Positions 29,142-37,103 of a stretch of DNA of 64,000 nucleotides are shown in pieces. Numbering within the stretch: position 1 is the first letter of the stretch; each line of letters starts with the position of its first letter. This DNA is from Zestomonas carbonaria. GTDB taxonomy: Bacteria > Pseudomonadota > Gammaproteobacteria > Pseudomonadales > Pseudomonadaceae. The position numbers were made by a program, and so were the translations under genes. The notes beneath the pieces were generated by a model. That model made no database searches and had not been told where the DNA came from. It worked only from the letters and a program-made list of their open reading frames with translations. Location: positions 121,084 through 185,083 of the forward strand of contig NZ_CAJFCI010000077.1 in the NCBI RefSeq assembly GCF_904061905.1, in the 5' to 3' direction.

Positions 29142-29248
29142 ATGTCCCCGATGGGCGGCCCTGGTTGCATGGCCTCGGTGCAGGTGGGATTCGCGGGCAA
29201 GCTATCCCACAATGGGAAGCGGTACACGACTGGGACGTAGCCTGAACC

Positions 29249-30187
29249 TTGCCACTCGTCATTCCCCAATGGGCGCCTCGGGCGCCGCTCGAAGCGCTGC
29301 GCCTGCCGTGGCTGGCGCGCGCCGGTGTCGAAGTCGCGGTGCTGCGGCTGGACCTGATCGACCCGCTGGTTTCCGGCAACAAGTGGTTCAAGCTCGTCGG
29401 CCACCTGCATGAGGCCGCCGCGCTTGGTGCCGAGGGGCTGATCAGCCTGGGCGGCGCGCACTCCAACCATCTGCATGCCCTGGCGGCCGCCGGCCGGCGC
29501 TTCGGCTTTCCTACCGTCGGCCTGTTGCGTGGCCATGAGCAGGAAACACCGACCGTCGCCGACCTGCGGGCATTCGGCATGCAACTGCACTGGCTCGGCT
29601 ATGGCGGCTATCGTGCTCGCCATCGGGCCGACTTCTGGACGCCCTGGCGTGAGCGCTATCCCCACCTGCATACGGTGCCCGAGGGCGGCGGCGGACTGCT
29701 CGGTGCGCGGGGTTGCGCGGCGTTGCTGGAGATGGCCCAGGCGCAGTTGGCCAGCCTGGGCTGGCCCGACTATCACGGCTGGTGGCTGGCCGCCGGCACC
29801 GGCACCACCCTGGCGGGGCTGGTGCTGGCCGAGCGCGGCGCCCATCCGGTCCATGGCGCGCTGGCGGTGCCCGCCGATCATGGCGTGGCCGGGCAGGTGC
29901 GGGAAATCCTCGGACAGGCCGGGCAGGGCGACCAGGGTTACCGGCTGGTCGAGGCCTGCCGTGGAGGCTTCGCCAAGGTCGATGCGGAGCTGCTGGCATC
30001 CATGCGCGACATGGAGGACGAGAGCGGCCTGCCTCTGGAGCCGGTATACACCGGCAAGGCGTTGCTGGCGCTTCGCCGGAGCGTCGAGGCCGGCGATTTC
30101 GTGGCCGGCACGCGGCTGTTGTTCGTACACACCGGTGGCTTGCAGGGGAGGACAGCAGCCTTGGACCCGATGCGGATATGCCCATGA
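29249..30187 (+). CDS. PLP-dependent enzyme, ACC deaminase / D-cysteine desulfhydrase family
   Basis: A 312-residue fold-type II PLP enzyme. SGNKWFKL at residues 42-49 contains the presumed Schiff-base Lys45, GGAHSNHLHALAAAG is the characteristic Ser/Asn-His stretch, and GTGTTLAG is the phosphate-binding loop. The family includes ACC deaminase and D-cysteine desulfhydrase; the substrate is not decided by sequence. The start is a TTG at 29249 with a poor ribosome-binding site. The stop overlaps the next gene (ATGA). Confidence 0.82.
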   Translation: MPLVIPQWAPRAPLEALRLPWLARAGVEVAVLRLDLIDPLVSGNKWFKLVGHLHEAAALGAEGLISLGGAHSNHLHALAAAGRRFGFPTVGLLRGHEQETPTVADLRAFGMQLHWLGYGGYRARHRADFWTPWRERYPHLHTVPEGGGGLLGARGCAALLEMAQAQLASLGWPDYHGWWLAAGTGTTLAGLVLAERGAHPVHGALAVPADHGVAGQVREILGQAGQGDQGYRLVEACRGGFAKVDAELLASMRDMEDESGLPLEPVYTGKALLALRRSVEAGDFVAGTRLLFVHTGGLQGRTAALDPMRICP

Positions 30188-31293
30188 ACCAGGCCCTGTC
30201 CTTCGAGCAACTGCGCAGCCTGACCCCGCTCAATGCGCTTTCCGAGCCGCAGTGGCGGCTGTTGCGCGATCAGTTGGTGCCGCAACCGCTGTTGGCCGGG
30301 CAATGGCTGTTCCGCATGGGCGACCAGGCGCCGCAGACCTGCTTCCTGCTGGCCGGCACCTTGCTGTTGCGGGACGAGGCGGGGCGCGAGGAGCGCCTGG
30401 TGGCGGGCAGCCCGGCCAGTTGTCATCCGCTGTCGCCGGCTCTGCCGCGCCGCCAGGAAGCACGGGCGCTGACCGACGCCAGCGTCCTGGTCATCGACGG
30501 CGCCACGCTGGACAACCTGCTCACCTGGCGCCTGGCTTTCCAGGACCTGCTGCTGGAACTGGACGAGGGCGACGGAGAGGACGGCTGGCTGGAGGCCATG
30601 CTGAACAACCCGCTGTTCGGCAAGGTGCCGGTCGACAACGTCCGCGCCATGTTCGAGCGCCTGCAGGTGCTCGAATTGCCGGCCGGCAGCGTCATCCTGA
30701 GCGAGGGCGAAACGGGCGATTGCTGCTATTTCCTCAAGCGCGGGCGTGTCGAGGTGATGCGTGGCACCGGCAGCGGGCAGCAGGTCCTGGCCGAACTCGA
30801 AGCGGGTGCCTGTTTCGGCGAGGAGGCGCTGCTCGCCGATGCGCCGCGCAATGCCACGGTCACCTTGCTGGAGGATGGCTGCGTGCTGCGCCTCGACCGC
30901 GGGGACTTCTTCGCCCTGCTCAAGGCCCCGGTGGTGGCCGAGGTGGGGCTGGGCGAGGCGGCGCGCCTGCTGGCCTCTGGCGCGCAGTGGCTGGACGTGC
31001 GCCTGCAGGAGGAATACGAACGCGGCCACGCCCTCGAGGCGCTGAACATGCCATTGCACCTGCTGCGCCTGAAAAGCCGCCTGCTGGACCCGGCACGGGC
31101 CTACCTGTGCTATTGCGACAGCGGCAAGCGCAGCGCCAGCGCGACCTTCCTGCTCGTCCAGAACGGCTTCCGCGCCTATGCCTTGTGCGGCGGGGTGGAC
31201 GCCCTGCCGGCGGTGCAACGCGATGCCCTGCTGTGCGACAGCGGCCCCGGCTACCTGGCGCGCTCGGACGGCCGGGTGGAGCGCAGCCGGTAG
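30184..31293 (+). CDS. Double cyclic-nucleotide-binding-fold plus rhodanese protein
   Basis: A 369-residue cytoplasmic protein with three domains. The first cNMP-fold domain (about 15-125) lacks the phosphate-binding cassette. The second (about 150-248) has the complete cassette FGEEALLADAPRNAT (residues 211-225, with Glu213 and Arg222). The C-terminal rhodanese domain (about 262-355) has WLDVR and the loop CDSGKRSA with the active-site cysteine at residue 311. It is translationally coupled to the PLP gene. There is no DNA-binding domain, so it is not a Crp-type regulator. An ATG 2 codons earlier (30178) is an alternative start. Confidence 0.85.
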   Translation: MNQALSFEQLRSLTPLNALSEPQWRLLRDQLVPQPLLAGQWLFRMGDQAPQTCFLLAGTLLLRDEAGREERLVAGSPASCHPLSPALPRRQEARALTDASVLVIDGATLDNLLTWRLAFQDLLLELDEGDGEDGWLEAMLNNPLFGKVPVDNVRAMFERLQVLELPAGSVILSEGETGDCCYFLKRGRVEVMRGTGSGQQVLAELEAGACFGEEALLADAPRNATVTLLEDGCVLRLDRGDFFALLKAPVVAEVGLGEAARLLASGAQWLDVRLQEEYERGHALEALNMPLHLLRLKSRLLDPARAYLCYCDSGKRSASATFLLVQNGFRAYALCGGVDALPAVQRDALLCDSGPGYLARSDGRVERSR

Positions 31294-31308
31294 CCCCCGC
31301 TAGCTTTG

Positions 31309-31440
31309 CGTAGGGTGCGCTGTGCGCACCGAGAGGGGATTTGTACGAAAAAGTCATGGGCGGGGCAAAAGGACCTGCTACGCACAAGCTCAGTGTCGGC
31401 GTCTTCCCGATGCGCACGGCGCACCCTGCAAGGCGGATAT
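31309..31440. repeat. Inverted GTGCGC repeat pair downstream of the cNMP/rhodanese gene
   Basis: The convergent spacer contains GTAGGGTGCGC...GCGCACC at 31309-31331 and the complementary arrangement GATGCGCACGGCGCACCCTGC near 31410-31430. Related units occur at 35780-35803 and 48046-48176. It is another dispersed intergenic repeat family. Confidence 0.65.
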
Positions 31441-31457
31441 GTTTCGGTGGTGTGCCG

Positions 31458-32390
31458 CTAGTGCGGCCAGCTATCCCGAACCAGGAATAGCCTTTCGCTT
31501 TCCAGCCAGGCTCCGTCGCCGTCCTCTTCGAGGCGTACCAGCATCTGCGCGGGGGCGCGTGGGTCCAGTTGGGCCAGCCATTGCTCGAAGTCGTCTTCGC
31601 TCCAGAGCTGCTCGGCCTCGACCCGTGCCGGGGCCAGCCAGGACTGGCGGGGCAGCGGCTGCCAGGCTCCGGGGTGGGCGGCGCGATAGGCCGGCCAGGC
31701 GTGGCGGGGCAGCCAGCGGCCGTGCAGGTGCCGGGGATCGGCGCCGTTCGGGGTGTGGCAGTCGCCGGGCCAGGGGTAGAACAGGTAGCCGCCCATCCAG
31801 AACGCGGCGCGGACTTCGTCCAGCCCCAGCTCCTCCAGGGTGGAGCGGGCCTCCGGGCGGGCCGACAGCGGCAACTGGTGGCCGCTCAGGTGGGCGAGCT
31901 TGAGGTCCAGCCGGTCGTGGCTGCCGGGCCCCAGCCAGCGGTGCGGGTCGAGACCGTCGCCGGCGGCCGGGCCGAGGTACAGCTTGATCGCCAGCTCCAG
32001 GTGGTGAACGCCTTCGGCATCGCGCAGCAGCAAGTCGAACTCGCCCAGGGTATGGCCCTCCAGGCGGATTGGCAGGTTGGTGGCGAGCAGCTCGATGCCC
32101 GGCGCGGCTTGCAGGGCGAATTGCCAGAGTCGTTCGTAGTAGAGGCCGAGGCGGCGTTCCACATGCGCGTTCAGCCAGCTTTCCAGTGCCCGGTCGTCCG
32201 CGTCCAGGGCGCGCAGCCAGTCGGCCAGGCGCGTCGGCTCGCGGGCCCAGGCGCTGGCGGCGAGCGGATGGCGCTGCGGCCAGGTAGCGCGTTCGAGCAG
32301 CGGTGGGGCGGTGATTACCCAGGCAAGGTCGCGCACCCGCGGCTGGCGCAGTTGGCTGGGCAGGTCGTCGAGCTGGCTGAAAGGCGTCAT
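31458..32390 (-). CDS. DUF1853 family protein
   Basis: A 310-residue protein that matches what I know of DUF1853. The central segment GEFDLLLRDAEGVHHLELAI followed by KLYLG has the spacing D-x(n)-E-x-K of a PD-(D/E)XK nuclease core (Asp, then Glu and Lys two residues apart). This makes a nucleic-acid-cleaving or -binding fold plausible but unproven. It is a single gene on the - strand, convergent with the previous gene. Confidence 0.78.
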   Translation of the reverse strand: MTPFSQLDDLPSQLRQPRVRDLAWVITAPPLLERATWPQRHPLAASAWAREPTRLADWLRALDADDRALESWLNAHVERRLGLYYERLWQFALQAAPGIELLATNLPIRLEGHTLGEFDLLLRDAEGVHHLELAIKLYLGPAAGDGLDPHRWLGPGSHDRLDLKLAHLSGHQLPLSARPEARSTLEELGLDEVRAAFWMGGYLFYPWPGDCHTPNGADPRHLHGRWLPRHAWPAYRAAHPGAWQPLPRQSWLAPARVEAEQLWSEDDFEQWLAQLDPRAPAQMLVRLEEDGDGAWLESERLFLVRDSWPH

Positions 32391-32504
32391 GCTGCGAGCA
32401 TAGCTTGCAAAGGCGAGAAGCCGGGAAAAGCGCTGGAAGGTTGGATGAAAAGGCGGCTCGTTCTTATGGGGGCGGCCTCGGATCGGTGCGCGCGGCGCCC
32501 CCTA

Positions 32505-32920
32505 CGTTGGATTCCCGCGTTCGCGGGAATGACGGGGGTTGGCCGAGCCGTCATCCCCGCGAACGCGGGGACCCAGTAAACAACCATGGCCACGAATCGC
32601 GCGCATGGCGCGCTCCTACAGGTCGGCGTCGGGGTAGTGTCGTAGGAGCGGCCCATGGCCGCGAATCGCGCGCGTGGCGCGCTCCTACAGGTCGGCATCG
32701 AGGCCGTGTTTGTAGGAGCGGCCCATGGCCGCGAAAAAGCTTGACGTAGAGGCGGCATGGCCAGAACCCGTGTCCGGGCTACCCGTTCGCTTTTGTAGGA
32801 GCCAGCTTGCTGGCGATGCTTTGGCGTTGCCGGTGATCGTGCGCATGGCGCGCTCCTACAACAGGACTCCGTCGTAGCGGCGGGGGCGCCCAGTTCCATG
32901 GCCGCGAAAAAAGGTTTGAC
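32505..32920. repeat. Cluster of REP-like and GTAGGAGCG repeats upstream of nadK
   Basis: The 650-bp spacer between the DUF1853 gene and nadK has no credible gene and is mostly repeats. There is a perfect 20-bp palindrome ATTCCCGCG-TT-CGCGGGAAT at 32511-32530, then CCCCGCG-AA-CGCGGGG at 32555-32570. At least six partial copies of a second unit built from TGTAGGAGCG / CGCTCCTACA and GCCCATGGCCGCGAA follow, at about 32585-32620, 32641-32692, 32710-32736, 32793-32815, 32840-32861 and 32897-32911, in alternating orientation. Confidence 0.85.
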
Positions 32921-33042
32921 GGAGAAGGAGAGAGGCCAAAACACTGTGCAGCTTGCAGCCCTGCATGCCCCGGTTTGCCGCTGTCGGCGGCTTTCCCCCA
33001 TAATTCCCGGCATCCCGTCCCAGATAGCCGCGCAGGATTTCC

Positions 33043-33933
33043 ATGGAGCAGTTCCGCAATATCGGCATCATCGGTCGTCTGGGCAGTTCCCAGGCGCTCG
33101 ACACCATTCGCCGCCTGAAACGATTCCTGCTCGACCGCCACCTGCACGTGATCCTCGAAGACGCCATTGCCGAAGCCCTGCCGGGACACGGCCTGCAGAC
33201 GTCCTCGCGGCGCAACCTCGGCGAGGTCTGCGACATGGTGATCGTGGTCGGCGGCGACGGCAGCCTGCTCGGCGCCGCGCGGGCGCTGGCGCGGCACAAG
33301 GTGCCGGTGCTCGGCATCAACCGTGGCAGCCTGGGCTTTCTCACCGATATCCTGCCGGACGAGCTGGAAGTCAAGGTCGCCGAGGTGCTCGACGGCCAGT
33401 ACCTGGTGGAGAGTCGTTTCCTGCTCGAAGCCGAAGTGCGCCGCCATGGCGAGGCGATCGGCCAGGGCGACGCGCTCAACGACGTGGTGCTGCACCCCGG
33501 CAAGTCGACCAAGATGATCGAGTTCGAACTGTTCATCGACGGCCAGTTCGTCTGCAGCCAGAAGGCCGACGGCCTGATCGTGGCGACCCCCACCGGCTCC
33601 ACCGCCTACTCGCTGTCCGCCGGCGGGCCGATCATGCATCCCAAGCTGGATGCCATCGTGGTGGTGCCGATGTACCCGCATACCCTGTCCAGCCGGCCGA
33701 TCGTGGTCGACGGCAATAGCGAGCTGAAGATCGTGGTGGCCAAGGACATGCAGATCTATCCGCTGGTCTCCTGCGATGGCCAGAACCATTTCACCTGCGC
33801 GCCGGGCGACATCATCACGGTCGCCAAGAAGGCGCAGAAGCTGAGCCTGATCCACCCGCTCGACCACAACTACTACGAGGTGTGCCGGACCAAGCTGGGG
33901 TGGGGCAGTCGCCTCGGCAACGGAGGCGACTGA
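33043..33933 (+). CDS. nadK: NAD kinase
   Basis: NadK phosphorylates NAD to NADP. The 296-residue protein has the invariant GGDG motif (VVGGDGSLLGAAR, near residue 68-71), NRGSLGFLTDI, the substrate-binding ALNDVVLH pair and the conserved TPTGSTAYSLSAGGP segment. The start is ATG 33043 (MEQFRNIGIIGRLGS). The stop overlaps the following phosphatase gene (TGATG). Confidence 0.96.
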   Translation: MEQFRNIGIIGRLGSSQALDTIRRLKRFLLDRHLHVILEDAIAEALPGHGLQTSSRRNLGEVCDMVIVVGGDGSLLGAARALARHKVPVLGINRGSLGFLTDILPDELEVKVAEVLDGQYLVESRFLLEAEVRRHGEAIGQGDALNDVVLHPGKSTKMIEFELFIDGQFVCSQKADGLIVATPTGSTAYSLSAGGPIMHPKLDAIVVVPMYPHTLSSRPIVVDGNSELKIVVAKDMQIYPLVSCDGQNHFTCAPGDIITVAKKAQKLSLIHPLDHNYYEVCRTKLGWGSRLGNGGD

Positions 33934-34904
33934 TGCTCGATCCGGCGCGGGGCTATGACCTGATCGGGGATGTGCACGGCTGTGCGCACACCCTCGAACG
34001 CCTGCTCGAACGGCTCGGCTACAGCCGGCGGTCCGGCGTCTGGCGGCACCCGCAGCGCATGGCGTTGTTCCTCGGCGACATCGTCGACCGCGGCCCGCGG
34101 GTGCGCGAGGCGCTGCACCTGGTGCACGACATGGTCGAGGCCGGCCAGGCGCAGTGCATCATGGGCAACCACGAGTTCTACGCCCTCGGCTGGAGCACCC
34201 CGGCGCCGCCCGGCAGCGGCAAGCAGTTCGTCCGCGAGCACACCCCGCGCCACGCCCGGCTGATCCGCCAGACCCTGGAGCAGTTCGAAGATCATCCGGG
34301 CGACTGGCGCGACTTCCTCGGCTGGTTCCAGAGCCTGCCGCTGCTGATCGACGGCGGGCGTTTCCGACTGGTGCACGCCTGCTGGGACGGCTCGCTGATC
34401 GAGGCGTTGCGCGCGATCTACCCGGACGCGCGGGTCGACGAGGCGTTCGTCAAGGCCTCGGCGGTGCCGGGCAGCTTCGCTTCGCGGGTATTCAACCGCC
34501 TGCTGCGCGGCACCGACATGCGCCTGCCGGATGGCCTGACCCTGACCAGCGAGGACGGCTTCACCCGCGCCTCCTTCCGTACCAAGTTCTGGGAAGACGA
34601 CCCGCAGACCTACGGCGATATCGTCTTCCAGCCCGATGCGCTGCCGGACTGGGTGGCTCGCACGCCGTTGACCGAAGAGGAAAAGAACGAGCTGCTGCGT
34701 TACGGCGAGCACGAGCCGCTGCTGTTCGTCGGCCACTACTGGCGCAGCGGCAAGCCGGCGCCGATCCGCGCCAACCTGGCCTGCCTGGACTACAGCGCGG
34801 TGCTCTACGGCAAGCTGGTGGCCTATCGTCTCGACCAGGAAACCCGTCTCGATCCGCACAAGTTCGTGTGGGTCGAGGTTGAACGCCCGGAGGCACCGCG
34901 ATGA
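33933..34904 (+). CDS. Calcineurin-like metallophosphoesterase
   Basis: A 323-residue phosphoesterase of the bis(5'-nucleosyl)-tetraphosphatase/PrpE-like group. The di-metal motifs are all present near the N-terminus: GDVHG (12-16), GDIVDRGP and GNHE. His residues for the second metal (LVHACWDG, VGHYW) follow. The ATG overlaps the nadK stop, and the stop overlaps the rhomboid gene, so the three genes form an operon. The substrate is unknown. Confidence 0.88.
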   Translation: MLDPARGYDLIGDVHGCAHTLERLLERLGYSRRSGVWRHPQRMALFLGDIVDRGPRVREALHLVHDMVEAGQAQCIMGNHEFYALGWSTPAPPGSGKQFVREHTPRHARLIRQTLEQFEDHPGDWRDFLGWFQSLPLLIDGGRFRLVHACWDGSLIEALRAIYPDARVDEAFVKASAVPGSFASRVFNRLLRGTDMRLPDGLTLTSEDGFTRASFRTKFWEDDPQTYGDIVFQPDALPDWVARTPLTEEEKNELLRYGEHEPLLFVGHYWRSGKPAPIRANLACLDYSAVLYGKLVAYRLDQETRLDPHKFVWVEVERPEAPR

Positions 34905-35767
34905 GCGTCGTGGAAGCGCTGCGCCTGCCCGCGCAACAGGACCTGAGCGGCTTCATCGCCCTGTTGCAGCGCCTCGACGTGCCGCACCGGGTCAGCGAGG
35001 AGCGCGACGAGCAGGTGCTCTGGGTGCCCGGCGAGCAATTGGCCGACCAGGTGCGTGAGCTGTATGCGCGCTATCCGGAAGGCGACCCGCAGGCCGAACT
35101 GGAGTCGCCGAGGACGGCGCGACCGGTCCCGCCCGGCTTCGTGGCCCAACTGCGTGGTGCCCCGCTGACCGCGCTGATGCTGCTGGTCACCCTGGTGGTG
35201 GCGGGCGTCACATTGCTCGGCAGCAACTTCGAGACGATCCGCTGGCTGAGTTTCCAGGACTTCCAGATCCAGGGCGACTACATCTACTTCGCACCCCTGA
35301 CCGAAAGCCTGGCGGCGGGGCAGTGGTGGCGGCTGTTCACGCCGATGCTGATCCACTTCGGGATGCTGCACCTGGCGATGAACGCGCTGTGGTACTGGGA
35401 GCTGGGGCGGCGCATCGAGGCGCGCCAGGGCTGGGTGATGCTGCTCGGCCTGAGCCTGCTGTTCGGCCTGGTGTCGAACGTCGTGCAGTTCCTGTGGAGC
35501 GGCCCGTCGCTGTTCGGAGGCCTGTCCGGGGTGCTGTTCGGCTTGCTCGGCCACTGCTGGATCTTCCAGATGCTGGCGCCCAACCAGGCCTACCGGCTGC
35601 CCAGGGGCGTGGTGGCGATGATGCTGATCTGGCTGGTGGTCTGCCTGTCGGGCCTGATCACCGCCCTCGGTTTCGGCAGCATCGCCAACGGCGCGCACGT
35701 CGGCGGCCTGCTGATCGGTTGCGCCACCGGCCTGGTCGGCGGTGGGTTGGCCCGTTTGCGTCGCTGA
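34901..35767 (+). CDS. glpG: Rhomboid family intramembrane serine protease (GlpG-like)
   Basis: A 288-residue GlpG-type rhomboid. It has an N-terminal cytoplasmic domain (about 1-80) and then six predicted membrane helices. The catalytic dyad is visible: Ser209 in LFGGLSGVLFG and His266 in ANGAHVGGLLIG. The HFGMLHLAMNALWYWELG motif of helix 2 with the WR signature (QWWRLFTPMLIH) is present. It would cleave transmembrane substrates in the inner membrane. It overlaps the phosphatase gene by 4 bp. Confidence 0.9.
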   Translation: MSVVEALRLPAQQDLSGFIALLQRLDVPHRVSEERDEQVLWVPGEQLADQVRELYARYPEGDPQAELESPRTARPVPPGFVAQLRGAPLTALMLLVTLVVAGVTLLGSNFETIRWLSFQDFQIQGDYIYFAPLTESLAAGQWWRLFTPMLIHFGMLHLAMNALWYWELGRRIEARQGWVMLLGLSLLFGLVSNVVQFLWSGPSLFGGLSGVLFGLLGHCWIFQMLAPNQAYRLPRGVVAMMLIWLVVCLSGLITALGFGSIANGAHVGGLLIGCATGLVGGGLARLRR

Positions 35768-35779
35768 GAGTGACGCTCT

Positions 35780-35803
35780 TGTAGGGTGTGCCGTGCGCAC
35801 CGG
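35780..35803. repeat. GTAGGGTG...GCGCACC repeat copy
   Basis: A GTAGGGTGTGCCGTGCGCACC unit after the rhomboid gene, related to those at 31309 and 48046. It is followed by a GCGAGCAGAGCTCGCTCCTGC palindromic stretch near 35850-35870. Confidence 0.6.
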
Positions 35804-35952
35804 AGGGCTCCCCCGGTGTTTCCGGTGCAAGCTGGCGTTGCCGGTTTTCGCGAGCAGAGCTCGCTCCTGCAGTGATCATGGGGTCGCCCCCGCAGGGGCC
35901 TTCGGGGCCGTAGCCTGTTAAACTGCCCACCTTTGCCGTCGGAGGCCCAGGC

Positions 35953-36213
35953 ATGTCGTCTTTTCTTGAAATGATCGAAAACATCACCCCCGAAATCTAC
36001 GAGAGCCTCAAGCTGGCGGTGGAAATCGGCAAATGGTCCGATGGCCGCAAGCTGACCCAGGAGCAGAAGGAACTGTCGCTGCAGGCGCTGATCGCCTGGG
36101 AGATCAAGAACCTGCCGGAAGACCAGCGCATCGGCTACATGGGCTCGCAGGAGTGCGGCTCCAAGTCCGAACCGGTGCCCAACCTGCTGTTCAGCTCGGG
36201 CACCGTGCACTGA
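35953..36213 (+). CDS. YeaC-like protein, DUF1315
   Basis: An 86-residue protein matching the DUF1315/YeaC family: MIENITPEIYESLKLAVEIG, then KWSDGRKLTQEQKELSLQAL and YMGSQECGSKS. It is cytoplasmic and of unknown role. The stop overlaps the ATG of the DUF2797 gene (TGATG); in many gammaproteobacteria these two genes are adjacent. Confidence 0.85.
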   Translation: MSSFLEMIENITPEIYESLKLAVEIGKWSDGRKLTQEQKELSLQALIAWEIKNLPEDQRIGYMGSQECGSKSEPVPNLLFSSGTVH

Positions 36214-37058
36214 TGGTCGAACTGGCCCGCGGCGCGCTGAGCAAGATGGCGGCGCAGCTCGAAGCTCCCGTGCAGTACGCCTTCCGTCTTGGCGACGATC
36301 AGGTCCCGGTCAATCCGCTGATCGGCCAGCGTGTCCGTCTCGAATACCTCGGTGCGATCCACTGCATCCATTGCGGGCGCCGCACCAAGACCAGCTTCAG
36401 CCAGGGCTATTGCTATCCCTGCATGCAGAAGCTGGCGCAGTGCGACGTCTGCATCATGAGCCCGGAGAAGTGCCACTACGACGACGGCACCTGCCGCGAG
36501 CCGGCCTGGGGCGAGCAGTTCTGCATGACCGACCACGTGGTCTACCTGGCCAACTCGTCGGGCATCAAGGTGGGCATCACCCGCGCCACGCAGATTCCCA
36601 CCCGCTGGCTCGACCAGGGTGCCAGCCAGGCGCTGCCGATCCTGCGCGTGGCGACCCGCCAGCAGTCGGGCCTCGTCGAGGACCTGCTGCGCAGCCGGGT
36701 ACCGGACCGCACCAACTGGCGCGCGCTGCTCAAAGGCGATGCCGAGCCGCTCGACCTGGTCGCCATCCGCGAGGGACTGTTCGACCACTGCGCCGACGGC
36801 CTGCGCGCGTTGCAACAGCGCTTCGGCCTGCAGGCCATCCAGCCGCTGCCCGACGCGCAGCCGGTGGAGATCCGCTACCCGGTCGGGGCCTACCCGGCCA
36901 AGATCACCAGCTTCAACCTGGACAAGGACCCGCTCGCCGAGGGCACACTGCTCGGCATCAAGGGCCAGTATCTGTTGTTCGATACCGGCGTCATCAATAT
37001 CCGCAAGTACACCGCTTACCAAATAGCCATAAGCTGCAAGCCACAAGCTGCAAGCTGA
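36213..37058 (+). CDS. DUF2797 zinc-ribbon-like protein
   Basis: A 281-residue protein with two cysteine clusters (CIHCGRRTKTSFSQGYCYPC and CDVC...C), suggesting bound zinc, followed by GIKVGITRATQIPTRWLDQG, which resembles the GIY-YIG-like core of the DUF2797 family. The ATG overlaps the YeaC stop. The last ten codons (AISCKPQAAS) come from the dispersed GCTTGCAGC repeat, so the natural C-terminus near KYTAYQ has been replaced by read-through into the repeat. Confidence 0.85.
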   Translation: MVELARGALSKMAAQLEAPVQYAFRLGDDQVPVNPLIGQRVRLEYLGAIHCIHCGRRTKTSFSQGYCYPCMQKLAQCDVCIMSPEKCHYDDGTCREPAWGEQFCMTDHVVYLANSSGIKVGITRATQIPTRWLDQGASQALPILRVATRQQSGLVEDLLRSRVPDRTNWRALLKGDAEPLDLVAIREGLFDHCADGLRALQQRFGLQAIQPLPDAQPVEIRYPVGAYPAKITSFNLDKDPLAEGTLLGIKGQYLLFDTGVINIRKYTAYQIAISCKPQAAS

Positions 37059-37086
37059 TGGATATCCTGCTTGCAGCTTGAAGCTG
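37031..37086. repeat. GCTTGCAGC-type repeat overlapping the DUF2797 3' end
   Basis: Three AGCTGCAAGC-like units run through the end of the DUF2797 frame and are followed by the inverted copy CTGCTTGCAGCTTGAAGCTG. Together they can form a hairpin between DUF2797 and pepN. The same family occurs at 9090-9124 and 54057-54090. Confidence 0.8.
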
Positions 37087-37103
37087 TCTCGAAGAGGCCC
37101 CCT

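Noticed and set aside
32391..33042. CRISPR array in the repeat-rich spacer before nadK
   Set aside because: Repeat spacing is irregular, orientations alternate, units differ and there are no cas genes. The pattern fits REP-like intergenic repeats.
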